Source of the DNA: Loktanella sp. M215
GTDB taxonomy: Bacteria > Pseudomonadota > Alphaproteobacteria > Rhodobacterales > Rhodobacteraceae
NCBI RefSeq assembly: GCF_021735925.1
Contig: NZ_WMEA01000001.1
Coordinates: forward strand, 933,001-997,000
Length of the DNA: 64,000 bases
Reading direction: 5' to 3'
A program made the position numbers and the translations under genes. The notes beneath the pieces were generated by a model. That model did no database searches. It worked only from the letters and a program-made list of their open reading frames with translations, and had not been told where the DNA came from. The stretch's first letter is position 1; every line of letters begins with the position of its first letter. Shown in pieces: positions 1 through 8,515 of this stretch.

Positions 1-446
1 TTCTTGGCCGCCTCGGCAGCGCGACGCTTCTCTTCTTCTTCCTCGGCTTTCGCCTTGGCACGCTCTTCGCGCTCGCGATCCTCGGCCTCCTTGGCCTCGA
101 TCTCGGCACGACGCCGGTCGCGCTCTTCGGCGCGCGCTGCCTCTTCGGCTTCGCGCTTGGCGGCTTCTTCGACTTCACGCGACTTGGCCAGCGCCAGCGC
201 CTTCATACGGCGGGCGAGTTCGACGTCCGAGATGCCCGCGGGCCGCTTGGACGGGTCGCCACCGGCCGGCAGGCCAGCGGCCACGCCGGTCTTGGGCGCA
301 GGTGTTCCGGGCTTGGGTACCACAACGCGCTTGCGCTTGGTTTCCACAACGACGTTCTTGGTCCGACCGTGGCTGAAGCTCTGCTTCACGTTGCTCGGAC
401 GCGACCCGCCAAGGCCCAATGGTTTCTTGCCGTCAGTATCGCTCAT
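1..446 (-). CDS. infB: Translation initiation factor IF-2, N-terminal part (runs off the window)
   Basis: IF-2 is the GTPase that places initiator tRNA on the 30S subunit. Only the first ~148 residues are here, so the GTPase domain lies outside the window. What is visible is the family's variable N-terminal region: a basic start (MSDTDGKKPLGLGG), then a proline-rich stretch, then a long Ala/Glu/Arg-rich charged helix. The start is chosen because it lies 5 nt downstream of the ylxR stop in the same operon, as is usual for rimP-nusA-ylxR-infB. Identification rests mainly on this composition plus context. Confidence 0.93.
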   Translation of the reverse strand, partial: MSDTDGKKPLGLGGSRPSNVKQSFSHGRTKNVVVETKRKRVVVPKPGTPAPKTGVAAGLPAGGDPSKRPAGISDVELARRMKALALAKSREVEEAAKREAEEAARAEERDRRRAEIEAKEAEDREREERAKAKAEEEEEKRRAAEAAK

Positions 447-450
447 CTAG

Positions 451-1077
451 CTATGTATCCTTCCCGACAGCCATATTGCCGTCGTCAATCTCGCGGATTC
501 CGCGCAGTCTTGCGGCTTCCTCTACAACACGGTCACTGAGTCCACCAGTCGCGAGCGCGCCATGTATCACACTTTGCCGCCCAAATGCCAAACCCAATTC
601 AGCTGCGCTCAGGCAACTGTAATATCTTGCCCCTTCGGGCGTCCAAAGCTTGGCCTTGCCGCGCTCTGATCCGTCACCGGCCTGCAGCAGGACCCGCACG
701 CGCGCGCCCCCGGCCAGCCAGCCCTTGACCTTCTCGAACCCGCAGACCGCAAGACCGGCCTTGCGGGCCATCGCAATCAGATCCAGCGTGCGCCGGACCA
801 GTTGCCGTTCGACCTCTTCCGTCAGTCCGTCCGGGACCGTGACCGGCGCCTTGGCCGATCGACTGAACTGGCCCTTGCGGGCCTTGTCCAGCGCATCCCG
901 AGTCGATGCCACATACATACCACGTCCGGGCAGCTTGCCCAAGATGTCGGGCACGACCTGATTGTCGGGGCCGACCACGAAACGGATCAGTCCCGACTTC
1001 GGCTGCGTCTCGCCGGTGACGATGCACCGCCGCTCCGGTCCGTCCTCTAGGGTCTTTTTCAATCCGCCACGGGTCAT
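451..1077 (-). CDS. ylxR: YlxR-type RNA-binding protein fused to an L7Ae-like domain
   Basis: This 208-residue protein has a YlxR (DUF448) N-terminal domain with the RRCIVTGE motif near residue 16 and GRGMYV near residue 51. A C-terminal L7Ae/YlxQ-like RNA-binding part starts around residue 90 (RRTLDLIAMARKAG). In Firmicutes the two parts are separate neighbouring genes; the fused form is common in alphaproteobacteria. YlxR proteins bind RNA, and RnpM of Firmicutes modulates RNase P; the role here is inferred from family only. It sits between nusA (18 nt upstream) and infB (4 nt downstream). Confidence 0.88.
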   Translation of the reverse strand: MTRGGLKKTLEDGPERRCIVTGETQPKSGLIRFVVGPDNQVVPDILGKLPGRGMYVASTRDALDKARKGQFSRSAKAPVTVPDGLTEEVERQLVRRTLDLIAMARKAGLAVCGFEKVKGWLAGGARVRVLLQAGDGSERGKAKLWTPEGARYYSCLSAAELGLAFGRQSVIHGALATGGLSDRVVEEAARLRGIREIDDGNMAVGKDT

Positions 1078-1095
1078 GCGCGCAGTCAGAGGCCC

Positions 1096-2706
1096 TTAGG
1101 CCTCCGCCTCCTCTTCCATATCGGTATCGTCGTCATCGCCGACAAGGTCTGCCGGGTCGACCCAGCCCAGCGCCACACGGGCCGTCATGACCATGGATTG
1201 CGCGTCCTCAAGGCTGAGGTCGAACTTTTCCAGCACGCCTTCGTCCTTGTGACGCTGACCGTCGACAACCGTCCAGCCGCCGGCAAGTTCCCAGTCGGCA
1301 CAGGTCGCGAAGTCTTCCAGCGTCTTGACGCCGTCCATCGCCAGCGCCTCGACCATCTGCGGGGTCAGACCCTCGAAGCCGATAAGGCTGTCCTCGACGC
1401 CCAGCTCGCGGGCGTGATCCAGCGCCTTCTTGTTCTGCGCCTCCAGATAGTCGCGGGCACGGGCCTGCAACTCGCCGGCGGTGTCGGCGTCGACACCTTC
1501 GATGACCAGCAGTTCCTCGGCCTCGACATAGGCGACTTCTTCAAGGTTCGTGAACCCTTCGGACACCAGCAGCTGGGCAAAGAATTCGTCCAGATCCAGC
1601 GTGTCCATGAACAGCTTGGTGCGCAGTTCGAATTCGGCCTGACGGCGCTTGGATTCCTCTTCCTCGGTCAGGATGTCGATATCCAGACCGGTCAGCTGGG
1701 ACGCCAGACGCACGTTCTGACCGCGACGCCCAATGGCGAGCGACAGCTGCTCTTCGGGCACGACAACCTCAATCTTGCCGGCCTCTTCGTCCAGCACGAC
1801 CTTGCTGACTTCGGCAGGCTGCAGCGCGTTCACAAGGAACGTCGGCATGTCTTCGTTCCACGGAATGATGTCGATCTTCTCGCCCTGCAGCTCGTTCACG
1901 ACGGCCTGCACGCGGGAACCCCGCATACCGACGCAGGCACCGACCGGGTCGATGCTGCTGTCATAGGAAATGACGGCGATCTTGGCGCGCGACCCGGGGT
2001 CGCGGGCCACGGCCTTGATCTCGATGATGCCCTCATAGATCTCGGGCACTTCCATCTTGAAGAGCTCGGCCATGAATTCCGGCGCTGTCCGCGACAGGAA
2101 GATCTGCGGCCCGCGCTGTTCGCGGCGCACATCCTTGATGTAGCAACGGATGCGGTCGTTGGGGCGGTAAGCTTCGCGACCGATCTTCTCGTTCCGGCGC
2201 AGGATCGCCTCGCCAGAGCCGACGTCCACGATGACGTTGCCGTATTCCTCGCGCTTGACCAGCGCGTTGATGATCGTGCCGGCACGATCCTTGAAATCTT
2301 CGTATTGCTTGTCACGCTCGGCTTCGCGGACCTTCTGCAGGATGACCTGCTTGGCCGATTGCGCGGCGATCCGGCCCAGCTCGACGGGGGGCACTTCCTC
2401 GACCAGCGTGTCGCCGATCTTGGCGTCCTTGATCCAGTCCTTCGCCGTTTCCAGCGTGAACTGTGACTGGTAATTCTCATACTCTTCGTCCGCGACGACC
2501 GTGCGTACGCGGGTAAAGGTCGCACGACCGGTCTTGCGGTCGATGCTGACACGGATGTCCATCTCGGCGCCGTAACGCGACTTGGCCGCACGGGCGAGGG
2601 ATTCTTCCATCGCCTCGACCACCAGACCGGGTTCGATGTTTTTCTCGCGGGCAACCGCCTCGGCGGTCTGCAGCAGCTCTAGCTGGTTTGCGGAAGTAAT
2701 GGCCAT
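1096..2706 (-). CDS. nusA: Transcription termination/antitermination factor NusA
   Basis: NusA binds RNA polymerase and controls pausing, intrinsic termination and rRNA antitermination. The 536-residue protein has the N-terminal polymerase-binding domain, then an S1 domain (~135-200), then two KH domains with the motif VGMRGSRVQ (~260) and IGRRGQNVRLAS (~325). Two C-terminal acidic helix-hairpin-helix repeats follow, and the tail is acidic. Its ATG overlaps the rimP stop by one base (TGATG), so the two are probably translationally coupled. Confidence 0.97.
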   Translation of the reverse strand: MAITSANQLELLQTAEAVAREKNIEPGLVVEAMEESLARAAKSRYGAEMDIRVSIDRKTGRATFTRVRTVVADEEYENYQSQFTLETAKDWIKDAKIGDTLVEEVPPVELGRIAAQSAKQVILQKVREAERDKQYEDFKDRAGTIINALVKREEYGNVIVDVGSGEAILRRNEKIGREAYRPNDRIRCYIKDVRREQRGPQIFLSRTAPEFMAELFKMEVPEIYEGIIEIKAVARDPGSRAKIAVISYDSSIDPVGACVGMRGSRVQAVVNELQGEKIDIIPWNEDMPTFLVNALQPAEVSKVVLDEEAGKIEVVVPEEQLSLAIGRRGQNVRLASQLTGLDIDILTEEEESKRRQAEFELRTKLFMDTLDLDEFFAQLLVSEGFTNLEEVAYVEAEELLVIEGVDADTAGELQARARDYLEAQNKKALDHARELGVEDSLIGFEGLTPQMVEALAMDGVKTLEDFATCADWELAGGWTVVDGQRHKDEGVLEKFDLSLEDAQSMVMTARVALGWVDPADLVGDDDDTDMEEEAEA

Positions 2707-3305
2707 CAGGTGTTCTCCTCATCCCCATCAATGATGGTTTCAATCTCGTCGAATTGGGCCTCGTCGATCTGGCCCGCGTCCTTGCGACCGCGCAGCACGT
2801 CGCGGATCAGCTCGTCCGTCAGCACCAGCTTGGCGTCGGACAGCCATTCGAATTTCAGACCGATGGTGACCTCGTCCTTGCCGTGGTCGCCAGCGGCGAT
2901 GGTGATCAACACCTCGTCATCCTCGACACCGGCCAGCTCGCCCTTGAAGCGGCGGCGCCCGTCGATCAGCTGATCGGTCTCGATCTTGGCCTCGAATCCC
3001 TGCCACTGCTCGAAATCCTTCAGGCGGGTCAGGGGGCGGTCGATACCGGGGCTGGACACCTCCAGCGTATAGTTGTCAAGGATCGGGTCTTCGACGTCCA
3101 TCACGGCACCAACGGCGGTGCTGATCTGGCCGCATTCATCGACCTCGATCGTGCCGTCGGGCTTCTGCGCCATGATCTGCAGGGTCGATTCCTTGCCGGT
3201 CATCAGGCGGATGCGCACGACCTCGAACCCCATGTCCTCGATGACGGGGGTCACGATCTCGGCGATCCTGCGGTCGATGGCCGCCTTGGCAATCAGGTCG
3301 TTCAT
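2706..3305 (-). CDS. rimP: Ribosome maturation factor RimP
   Basis: RimP is needed for late 30S subunit assembly. The protein is 199 residues. It contains the family signature [10 protein letters not shown] around residue 86 and an early [14 protein letters not shown] segment. The reading frame continues far upstream without a stop, but the start is set at 3305 because a strong GGAGG sits 5 nt before this ATG and RimP homologues begin here. First gene of the rimP-nusA-ylxR-infB operon; its leader holds a terminator-like hairpin, described separately. Confidence 0.95.
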   Translation of the reverse strand: MNDLIAKAAIDRRIAEIVTPVIEDMGFEVVRIRLMTGKESTLQIMAQKPDGTIEVDECGQISTAVGAVMDVEDPILDNYTLEVSSPGIDRPLTRLKDFEQWQGFEAKIETDQLIDGRRRFKGELAGVEDDEVLITIAAGDHGKDEVTIGLKFEWLSDAKLVLTDELIRDVLRGRKDAGQIDEAQFDEIETIIDGDEENT

Positions 3306-3326
3306 GGATTCCTCCAAGCACAAAAA

Positions 3327-3345
3327 AACGGGCGCGCGGCCCGTT
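3327..3345 (-). terminator. Terminator-like hairpin in the rimP leader
   Basis: On the minus strand there is a 7-bp GC-rich stem (AACGGGC / GCCCGTT, 5-nt loop) followed at once by seven T residues, the form of an intrinsic terminator. It lies only about 8 nt before the rimP ribosome binding site and downstream of the best promoter for the operon. It may therefore act as an attenuator, or it may simply end readthrough from pip. Confidence 0.7.
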
Positions 3346-3399
3346 AAAAATTCCGGTTGGGCGCTGGGGGTGGAGGCCAGCACGCCGCTGTTGAAAAAC

Positions 3400-3428
3400 A
3401 ATATAGACCAAAGCCGCAGCCACCGCAA
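3400..3428 (-). promoter_or_regulatory. Candidate sigma-70-type promoter for the rimP-nusA-infB operon
   Basis: On the minus strand, a TTGCGG -35 box (3423-3428) and a TATATT -10 box (3400-3405) are separated by exactly 17 nt. Transcription would begin near 3393 and pass through the hairpin at 3327-3345 before reaching rimP. This is the best match between pip and rimP; it is a sequence match only. Confidence 0.5.
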
Positions 3429-3441
3429 GGGCGGCGTGGCC

Positions 3442-4431
3442 TTACAGCCCCAGCCGCCCCCGGTCCGCCCCGAACCGGTCCATCGCGCGCACCAGTTCCG
3501 CGCTGATCGCAGGTTCCGACAGGGCATGCCCCGCACGGCCCACCAAGGTCAGCTTGCCCTGCGGCCACTGCCGCGACAGGGTCCAGGCGGACACGGGCGG
3601 ACAGATCATGTCATAGCGTCCCTGCACGATCACGCCGGGGATCTCTGCCAGCCGGTCGGTCAGCGCCAGGATCTGGTGATCCGCATCCAGCCACCCCTTG
3701 TGCTGGAAATAATGGTTTTCCAGCCGGGCAAAGGCGCGGGCGTAATCTGCGGGGCTTTCTCCCGTCACGCCGTCGCTGTCCATCGCCGCCAGCGCGTTTT
3801 CCCACTGCGCCCAGGCCCGGGCGTATTTCGTCTCGGTCATCATGTCGCCGGAAAACAGCCGCCGGTGATAGGCCGCGATCAGATCGCCGCGCTCGCCTTC
3901 GGGAATAAGCTGCACGAACCGGTCCCACAGGTCCGGCCAGAACCGCCCGGCCCCACCGCCATAGAACCAGTCCAGCTCCGGCTGCGTCATCAGGAACACG
4001 CCGCGCAGCGCAAGGGCGGCGACCCGGGTGGGATGCGCCTGCGCATAGATCAGCGCCAGCGTGGCCCCCCAGCTGCCGCCGAAGACGATCCAGCGGTCGA
4101 TGCCCAGCGTCTTGCGGATCAACTCAATGTCGTCGACCAGATGCCACGTCGTATTCGCCACCACGCTCGCATGGGGCCGCGATCGCCCGCAGCCGCGCTG
4201 GTCGAACAGCACGACGCGAAACACCGCCGGATCGAAATACCGCCGCATCGCCGGGCTGCATCCGCCACCGGGTCCGCCGTGCAGCACCACCACGGGAATC
4301 CCCACCGGATTGCCGCATTGCTCGACATAGACCTTGTGACCATCGTCCACGTCCAGCACCCGCTGATCGAACGGATCGCTCGGCGGGTACAAATACTGCG
4401 CTGCGCTCTTTTGGCTCGGGACGTTTTCCAT
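3442..4431 (-). CDS. pip: Proline iminopeptidase (alpha/beta hydrolase)
   Basis: Cytoplasmic serine peptidase that removes N-terminal proline from peptides. The 329-residue protein shows the oxyanion motif HGGPGGG (51-57), DQRGCGRS (78-85) and the nucleophile elbow GGSWG with Ser120. The catalytic Asp is likely in GRYDMICPP and the catalytic His in the C-terminal RAGHAL. The frame is open farther upstream, but ATG 4431 gives the usual N terminus (MENVPSQ) and has an AGGTG just before it. It diverges from ubiG; 63 bp separate the two starts. Confidence 0.92.
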   Translation of the reverse strand: MENVPSQKSAAQYLYPPSDPFDQRVLDVDDGHKVYVEQCGNPVGIPVVVLHGGPGGGCSPAMRRYFDPAVFRVVLFDQRGCGRSRPHASVVANTTWHLVDDIELIRKTLGIDRWIVFGGSWGATLALIYAQAHPTRVAALALRGVFLMTQPELDWFYGGGAGRFWPDLWDRFVQLIPEGERGDLIAAYHRRLFSGDMMTETKYARAWAQWENALAAMDSDGVTGESPADYARAFARLENHYFQHKGWLDADHQILALTDRLAEIPGVIVQGRYDMICPPVSAWTLSRQWPQGKLTLVGRAGHALSEPAISAELVRAMDRFGADRGRLGL

Positions 4432-4494
4432 GCAACACCTATATAGGGCAGATACGGCTAAAACCATGCCCACCTGACCAAAGCGAGGCCCGCC

Positions 4495-5235
4495 ATGTCC
4501 ACCAATACCATCGACGACCACGAAGTCGCCAAATTCGAGGCGATGGCCGAGGAATGGTGGGACGAGACCGGCAAGTTCAAGCCGCTGCATATGATGAACC
4601 CGGTGCGGCTCGACTACATCACGCGGCAGATCGCCGCGGAGTTCAACCGCGATCCCGCCGCCGATCGCCCCTTCGCCGGCCTACGCATCCTCGACATCGG
4701 CTGCGGCGGCGGTCTGTTGTGCGAACCGATGGCGCGCCTCGGCGCCGATGTCGTGGGCGTCGACGCCGCTCCGCGCAACATTCCCGTGGCCAAGATCCAC
4801 GCCGAACAATCAGGCCTCGCCATCGACTACCGCGTTGGCACCGCCGAAGCGATGGCCGCAAGCGGCGAACAATTCGACGTCGTCCTGAACATGGAGGTGG
4901 TCGAACACGTGGCCGACCCACAGGGCTATCTGACGGCCTGTCAGGAATTGCTGAAGCCGGGCGGCCTGCACCTGTGTTCCACCATCAACCGCAACCCGAA
5001 ATCCTTCGCCATGGCGATCTTCGGGGCGGAATGGGTCATGCGCTGGCTGCCCAAAGGCACCCATGACTGGAACAAGTTCATCACCCCGGACGAACTCTTC
5101 GCGCTGCTGCACACCGCCGGCCTCACCCCCGTCGACCGCACCGGCTACGTCTTCAATTTCCTGCAGTTCACCTGGTCCACCTCCCCGACCGACCTGTCCG
5201 TGAACTACGTCACCGCCGCCACGAAGCCCGCCTGA
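4495..5235 (+). CDS. ubiG: Bifunctional ubiquinone O-methyltransferase UbiG
   Basis: UbiG carries out both O-methylations of ubiquinone synthesis using S-adenosylmethionine. The 246-residue protein starts with the characteristic [14 protein letters not shown] segment. It has SAM motif I LDIGCGGG (66-73), the acidic GVDAA that ends strand 2, and the UbiG segment [12 protein letters not shown] near residue 190. Length and motifs are full for the family. A short hairpin and a T run follow the stop. Confidence 0.97.
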   Translation: MSTNTIDDHEVAKFEAMAEEWWDETGKFKPLHMMNPVRLDYITRQIAAEFNRDPAADRPFAGLRILDIGCGGGLLCEPMARLGADVVGVDAAPRNIPVAKIHAEQSGLAIDYRVGTAEAMAASGEQFDVVLNMEVVEHVADPQGYLTACQELLKPGGLHLCSTINRNPKSFAMAIFGAEWVMRWLPKGTHDWNKFITPDELFALLHTAGLTPVDRTGYVFNFLQFTWSTSPTDLSVNYVTAATKPA

Positions 5236-5280
5236 CGCAGAACCGCCGTCGTTGATTCCAAACGGGGATTGGCCCAAGGC

Positions 5281-5316
5281 GCGACAGGTGAACACCTGCG
5301 CCCGCCTCGCTTTTTT
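5281..5316 (+). terminator. Weak terminator-like hairpin after ubiG
   Basis: The stem CAGGTG / CACCTG (5285-5298), extended by GCG/CGC around a bulged A, is followed about 12 nt later by a run of six T (5311-5316). The gap between stem and T run makes this a weak candidate. Confidence 0.35.
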
Positions 5317-5340
5317 CCAAATACTCCCCGCGCGGAGCGC
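5305..5340. repeat. Intergenic repeat, copy 1 (CCTCGC-T6-AAATACTCCC type)
   Basis: A sequence starting CCTCGCTTTTTTCC, then AAATACTCCCC and a GC-rich GCGCGGAG end, closely matches 9691-9724. Both lie just after a gene end and next to a CCGGCC..GGCC hairpin (here 5342-5357). From memory, similar sequences with the CTCCGGCGGGAGTATTT core are frequent between genes in Rhodobacteraceae. Confidence 0.55.
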
Positions 5341-5348
5341 TCCGGCCG

Positions 5349-5792
5349 TCAGGCCGGATCCGACAACTTCGCCCGCAACTCCCGCAGTACCGGCAGGGTG
5401 GCCCGCACCTTGTCTTCGCCCACCTTCGCGACCACGTCGGCGACAAGTGGAGAGATCGCTGCAATCGCGGCATTGCGCGCCGACAGGCCCGACGGGCTGA
5501 TCGCCACCAGCTTGCGCCGCGCATCGTCCCAGTCGGGGCGCACATGGACCCAGCCCGCCCATTCCAGCTTGCTCAGCGTATTCGTCATCGCACCGCGGGT
5601 CAGGTGAAAGGTCTGCGCCAGTTGCGCCGGGGTGCGCTCTGCCCCGCTATGGGCCAGATGGTTCAACACGGAAAAATGCGACAGTTCCATGCCCTTCGGC
5701 AGTACGCGTGCCATGCTGGCCCGCGCCAGTTGGTCCACCGCCAGCAATTCGCTGAACAGGGTCACGGCCAGGTGCTGGATCTGATCGGGCAT
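5349..5792 (-). CDS. MarR-family transcriptional regulator
   Basis: A 147-residue winged-helix regulator of the MarR type: LSHFSVLNHLAH, RTPAQLAQTFHLTRGAMTNTLSKLEWAGWV (recognition helix ~65-80) and the wing DWDDARRKLVAIS. It overlaps the upstream amidase stop by one base (TGATG), so it is probably made with it. The ligand and targets are not visible from sequence; the neighbouring amidase or glutaredoxin genes might be controlled. Confidence 0.88.
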   Translation of the reverse strand: MPDQIQHLAVTLFSELLAVDQLARASMARVLPKGMELSHFSVLNHLAHSGAERTPAQLAQTFHLTRGAMTNTLSKLEWAGWVHVRPDWDDARRKLVAISPSGLSARNAAIAAISPLVADVVAKVGEDKVRATLPVLRELRAKLSDPA

Positions 5793-6622
5793 CAGGGGCT
5801 TTCGTAAGGGCGATCGTGGCGCAGGGACGGCACACGCGTCCGCGACTGTGACACCAAAGTCAGATCCAGATCAACCATCGTGACACCGGGCGCAGTGCCA
5901 CCGTCCGCCAGCACCTCGCCCCAGGGTGCGACCGCCAGACTATGCCCCCAGGTCTGTCGGGGCTTGCCCGCCTGCGCCGGATGCGTCCCCGTCTGCGCCG
6001 CCGCCAGCACGAAGCACCCGGTCTCGATCGCCCGCGCGCGCAACAACGTCTCCCAATGCGCGGCCCCGGTGACCGGAGAGAACGCCGACGGCACCAGCAA
6101 GACCTCTGCCCCCGCCTGCGCAAGATCGCGGTAAAGGGACGGAAACCGCAGGTCATAGCAGACCGTCAACCCCAGCACCGCGTCCGGCGTCCGCACCAGC
6201 ACGGCCCGGTCGCCGGGACGGTAACCTGCTGATTCGCGGTAGCTTTCCGTCTCGGATACCGCTACGTCGAACATGTGGATCTTGTCGTACCGCGCCGCGA
6301 TCCCGCCATCCGGCCCGATCAGAAAGCTGCGGTTGGCAAACCGCCCGTCAGCATCGTCGGTCTTGACCGCCAGCGATCCGATCGCAATCCACAGCCCCAG
6401 CCGCGCCGCATCGTCACGCAAGGCCGCCAGCGTCGGATCATCGTGCTGATGCCGCAGCACCGCGCGCTGCCGCACCCGGTCCTGGCTCACGCAATTCGTG
6501 ACCTCCGGCGTGCAGATCAGCGTCGCACCCTGCGCCGCGGCCTCTGCCACCATCCCCCGCGTCACCACCAGGTTCGCGCCCGGATCGTCGCCAGAGGTCA
6601 GCTGGACCAGCGCCGCCCTCAT
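5792..6622 (-). CDS. Carbon-nitrogen hydrolase (Nit/omega-amidase family)
   Basis: Cytoplasmic C-N hydrolase of the nitrilase superfamily. The Glu-Lys-Cys triad is visible: E40 in CTPEVTN, K114 in YDKIHMFD, C155 in VCYDLRFP. The RYDKIHMFDV block is typical of the Nit1/Nit2 branch, which includes omega-amidase and deaminated-glutathione amidase. A glutaredoxin gene directly upstream, overlapping by 4 nt, makes the glutathione-repair role attractive, but that is inference. 276 residues, normal length. Confidence 0.9.
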   Translation of the reverse strand: MRAALVQLTSGDDPGANLVVTRGMVAEAAAQGATLICTPEVTNCVSQDRVRQRAVLRHQHDDPTLAALRDDAARLGLWIAIGSLAVKTDDADGRFANRSFLIGPDGGIAARYDKIHMFDVAVSETESYRESAGYRPGDRAVLVRTPDAVLGLTVCYDLRFPSLYRDLAQAGAEVLLVPSAFSPVTGAAHWETLLRARAIETGCFVLAAAQTGTHPAQAGKPRQTWGHSLAVAPWGEVLADGGTAPGVTMVDLDLTLVSQSRTRVPSLRHDRPYESP

Positions 6623-6876
6623 GCGGCCAGCAAGGCGTCCAGCTTGCCCGCCTTGTCCAGCGCATAAAGGTCGTCACACCCGCCCACATGGGTCTCGCCC
6701 ACGAAGATTTGCGGCACCGTGCGCCCGCCGCCGGACCGCTGCATCATCTCGGACCGCTTCTCGGGCTGTTGCGCCAAAGAGATCTCGGAAAAATTGACGC
6801 CCTTGGACGACAGCAACCGCTTGGCTGCGTGGCAAAAGCCGCAGGTCGGCGTGGTGTAGATTTCGACGGGTTTCAT
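6619..6876 (-). CDS. grxC: Glutaredoxin 3
   Basis: An 85-residue dithiol glutaredoxin that uses glutathione to reduce disulfides. The active site is CGFC (residues 12-15) rather than the usual CPYC. The cis-proline motif TVPQIF (~53) and the glutathione-binding GGCDDL (~65) are present. Its stop overlaps the start of the downstream amidase (ATGA). The Pro-to-Gly change in the active site would be expected to alter redox potential, but the fold motifs are otherwise intact. Confidence 0.93.
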   Translation of the reverse strand: MKPVEIYTTPTCGFCHAAKRLLSSKGVNFSEISLAQQPEKRSEMMQRSGGGRTVPQIFVGETHVGGCDDLYALDKAGKLDALLAA

Positions 6877-6910
6877 GGCAGGAGACTCCTAACAAAGGCT
6901 TTGACCCAAT

Positions 6911-7633
6911 CTAGGTGTCCTTCACGACCCGCGCCAGTGTCAGCACGCACACCCGCTGTGCACCCGCCGCATGGGCCGCCTCCGTCGCCGCAGCCAGGGT
7001 CGCCCCCGACGTCATGACATCATCCACGATCAGCACGTCGCGCCCGGCCAGCAGCACCGCCCGGCGCGGATGAGGGGCGATCGCACCCTGCAGCGCGGCA
7101 AAGCGGGCGTCACGCCCGACCGCTTCCATCTTCGGGCTGCGCACCACGCGGCACAGGGCGTCCGGCACATGCAGCGCCCCCAGCCCCCGCGCCACCAGCC
7201 GCGACAGCAGCGCCGCCTGATTGTAGCGGCGCGCGATCAGCCGGGTCCAGTGCACCGGCACCGGCACCACCACCATGTCAGGCGCGATCATCCCGCGGCC
7301 CGCGTGCAGCATCCACCGCGCCGCCGGCACCGCCAGATCCGTCCGGTCCCCATGCTTGAGGTTCAGCACCATCCGCCGCCCGATCCCGTCATAGACGACC
7401 GCCGCCCGCCCCTGCGCCCAGGGGCGCGCAATCGTCATGCAGTCGTCGCAATGAACAGGGCCTGCCCCCTGCCCCATCAGCGGCGTCCCGCAAGCCTCGC
7501 AGACCAGTCCGTGAATGAACCGCGTGTCCCGCCAACAGGGTCCGCACAATCCGTGATCGTCGGCCACCTGCGCCTCGCAGGCGACGCATTGCGGCGGATA
7601 GACCTCCCGCATCACGCTTTGCATTCGCATCAT
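6911..7633 (-). CDS. comF: ComF-family phosphoribosyltransferase-like protein
   Basis: A 240-residue ComF protein. The N terminus has a four-cysteine pair arrangement (CVAC..CGPC..CEACG..CDDC), probably zinc-binding. The C-terminal phosphoribosyltransferase domain carries the PRPP motif VLIVDDVMTSGAT near residue 205. In naturally competent bacteria ComF acts in DNA uptake; in alphaproteobacteria its role is unproven. It diverges from the methyltransferase-like gene at 7644 with only 10 bp between them. Confidence 0.9.
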   Translation of the reverse strand: MMRMQSVMREVYPPQCVACEAQVADDHGLCGPCWRDTRFIHGLVCEACGTPLMGQGAGPVHCDDCMTIARPWAQGRAAVVYDGIGRRMVLNLKHGDRTDLAVPAARWMLHAGRGMIAPDMVVVPVPVHWTRLIARRYNQAALLSRLVARGLGALHVPDALCRVVRSPKMEAVGRDARFAALQGAIAPHPRRAVLLAGRDVLIVDDVMTSGATLAAATEAAHAAGAQRVCVLTLARVVKDT

Positions 7634-7643
7634 TCGCCCCTAG

Positions 7644-8465
7644 ATGACCCCCATGCAACAGTTGACCGACCGCACCGCTCTGACCCGCCACCGCGCCCGT
7701 GCCAGCGACACGTTCCTGCGCGACCGCATTGCCGCTGACCTGCAGGAAAGACTGCAAGAGGTTAACAGGCCCTTTACGCACCCCCTGATCGTGACGCCGA
7801 CACCCGCGATCTGGCGCGATATCCTGCCGAACGCCGCGTCGATCCCCGATACCGACGTCCTGCCGGTGACCGAATCGGGCCACGACCTGCTGATCCACGA
7901 CCTCTCGCTGCACTGGGCGAACGATCTCGTGGGGCAGTTGGTCCAGTCCCGCCGCGCGCTCGCCCCCGACGGCCTTTTCATCGGCACCCTCTTCGGCGGC
8001 CAGACCCTGCACGAGCTGCGCACCTGTCTGGCCGAGGCGGAATCCCGGCTGACCGGCGGCCTGTCGCCTCGCGTGGCCCCCATGGCCGAAATCCGCGACC
8101 TTGGCGGGCTTTTGCAGCGCGCCGGCTTCGCCCTGCCCGTCGCCGACAGCGACACGATCCGGATCAGCTACGCTGATGCCTTCGCCCTGATGCGCGACCT
8201 GCGCGCCCTTGGCGAAACGAACGCCCTGCACGCCCGCCTGCGCCGCCCCACCGGTCGCCGCGTCCTGCAAGAGGCCGCCCGCCTCTACACCGACCATTTC
8301 GCAGACAGCCACGGCCGCATCACCGCCACGTTCGAGGTGGTGACCCTGACCGGCTGGGCGCCCGCCGACAGCCAGCCGCAACCCCTGCGGCCGGGCTCTG
8401 CAACGGCGCGACTGGCTGACGCATTGGGCACGGCCGAAACACAGCTTAAACCCCTTGACGATTGA
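7644..8465 (+). CDS. Methyltransferase-like protein (NDUFAF5/BioC-like, degenerate SAM site)
   Basis: The 273-residue protein begins like the NDUFAF5 group (LTDRTALTRHRARA) and has the later methyltransferase blocks LSLHWANDLVGQL (~88), RRALAPDGLFIGTLFGG (~105) and MRDLRALGETNA (~190). The glycine-rich SAM-binding motif I expected near residue 50 is missing; that place reads PLIVTPTPAIWRD. The gene may encode a non-methylating member, as NDUFAF5 itself is reported to hydroxylate rather than methylate. Divergent from comF; followed by hemH. Confidence 0.8.
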   Translation: MTPMQQLTDRTALTRHRARASDTFLRDRIAADLQERLQEVNRPFTHPLIVTPTPAIWRDILPNAASIPDTDVLPVTESGHDLLIHDLSLHWANDLVGQLVQSRRALAPDGLFIGTLFGGQTLHELRTCLAEAESRLTGGLSPRVAPMAEIRDLGGLLQRAGFALPVADSDTIRISYADAFALMRDLRALGETNALHARLRRPTGRRVLQEAARLYTDHFADSHGRITATFEVVTLTGWAPADSQPQPLRPGSATARLADALGTAETQLKPLDD

Positions 8466-8515
8466 CCTGACGACATTTCCCGTTATTTGACCCTCTTGAT
8501 CACGGGACAGGAAAG

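Noticed and set aside
1198-2466. Long open frame of 422 codons on the plus strand opposite nusA
   Set aside because: It is the antisense shadow of nusA in a high-GC genome; the protein has no recognisable family and nusA is certain.
8490-8510. FNR/FnrL site (TTGAT-N4-ATCAA) before hemH
   Set aside because: Only the left half TTGAT is present; the right half does not match.
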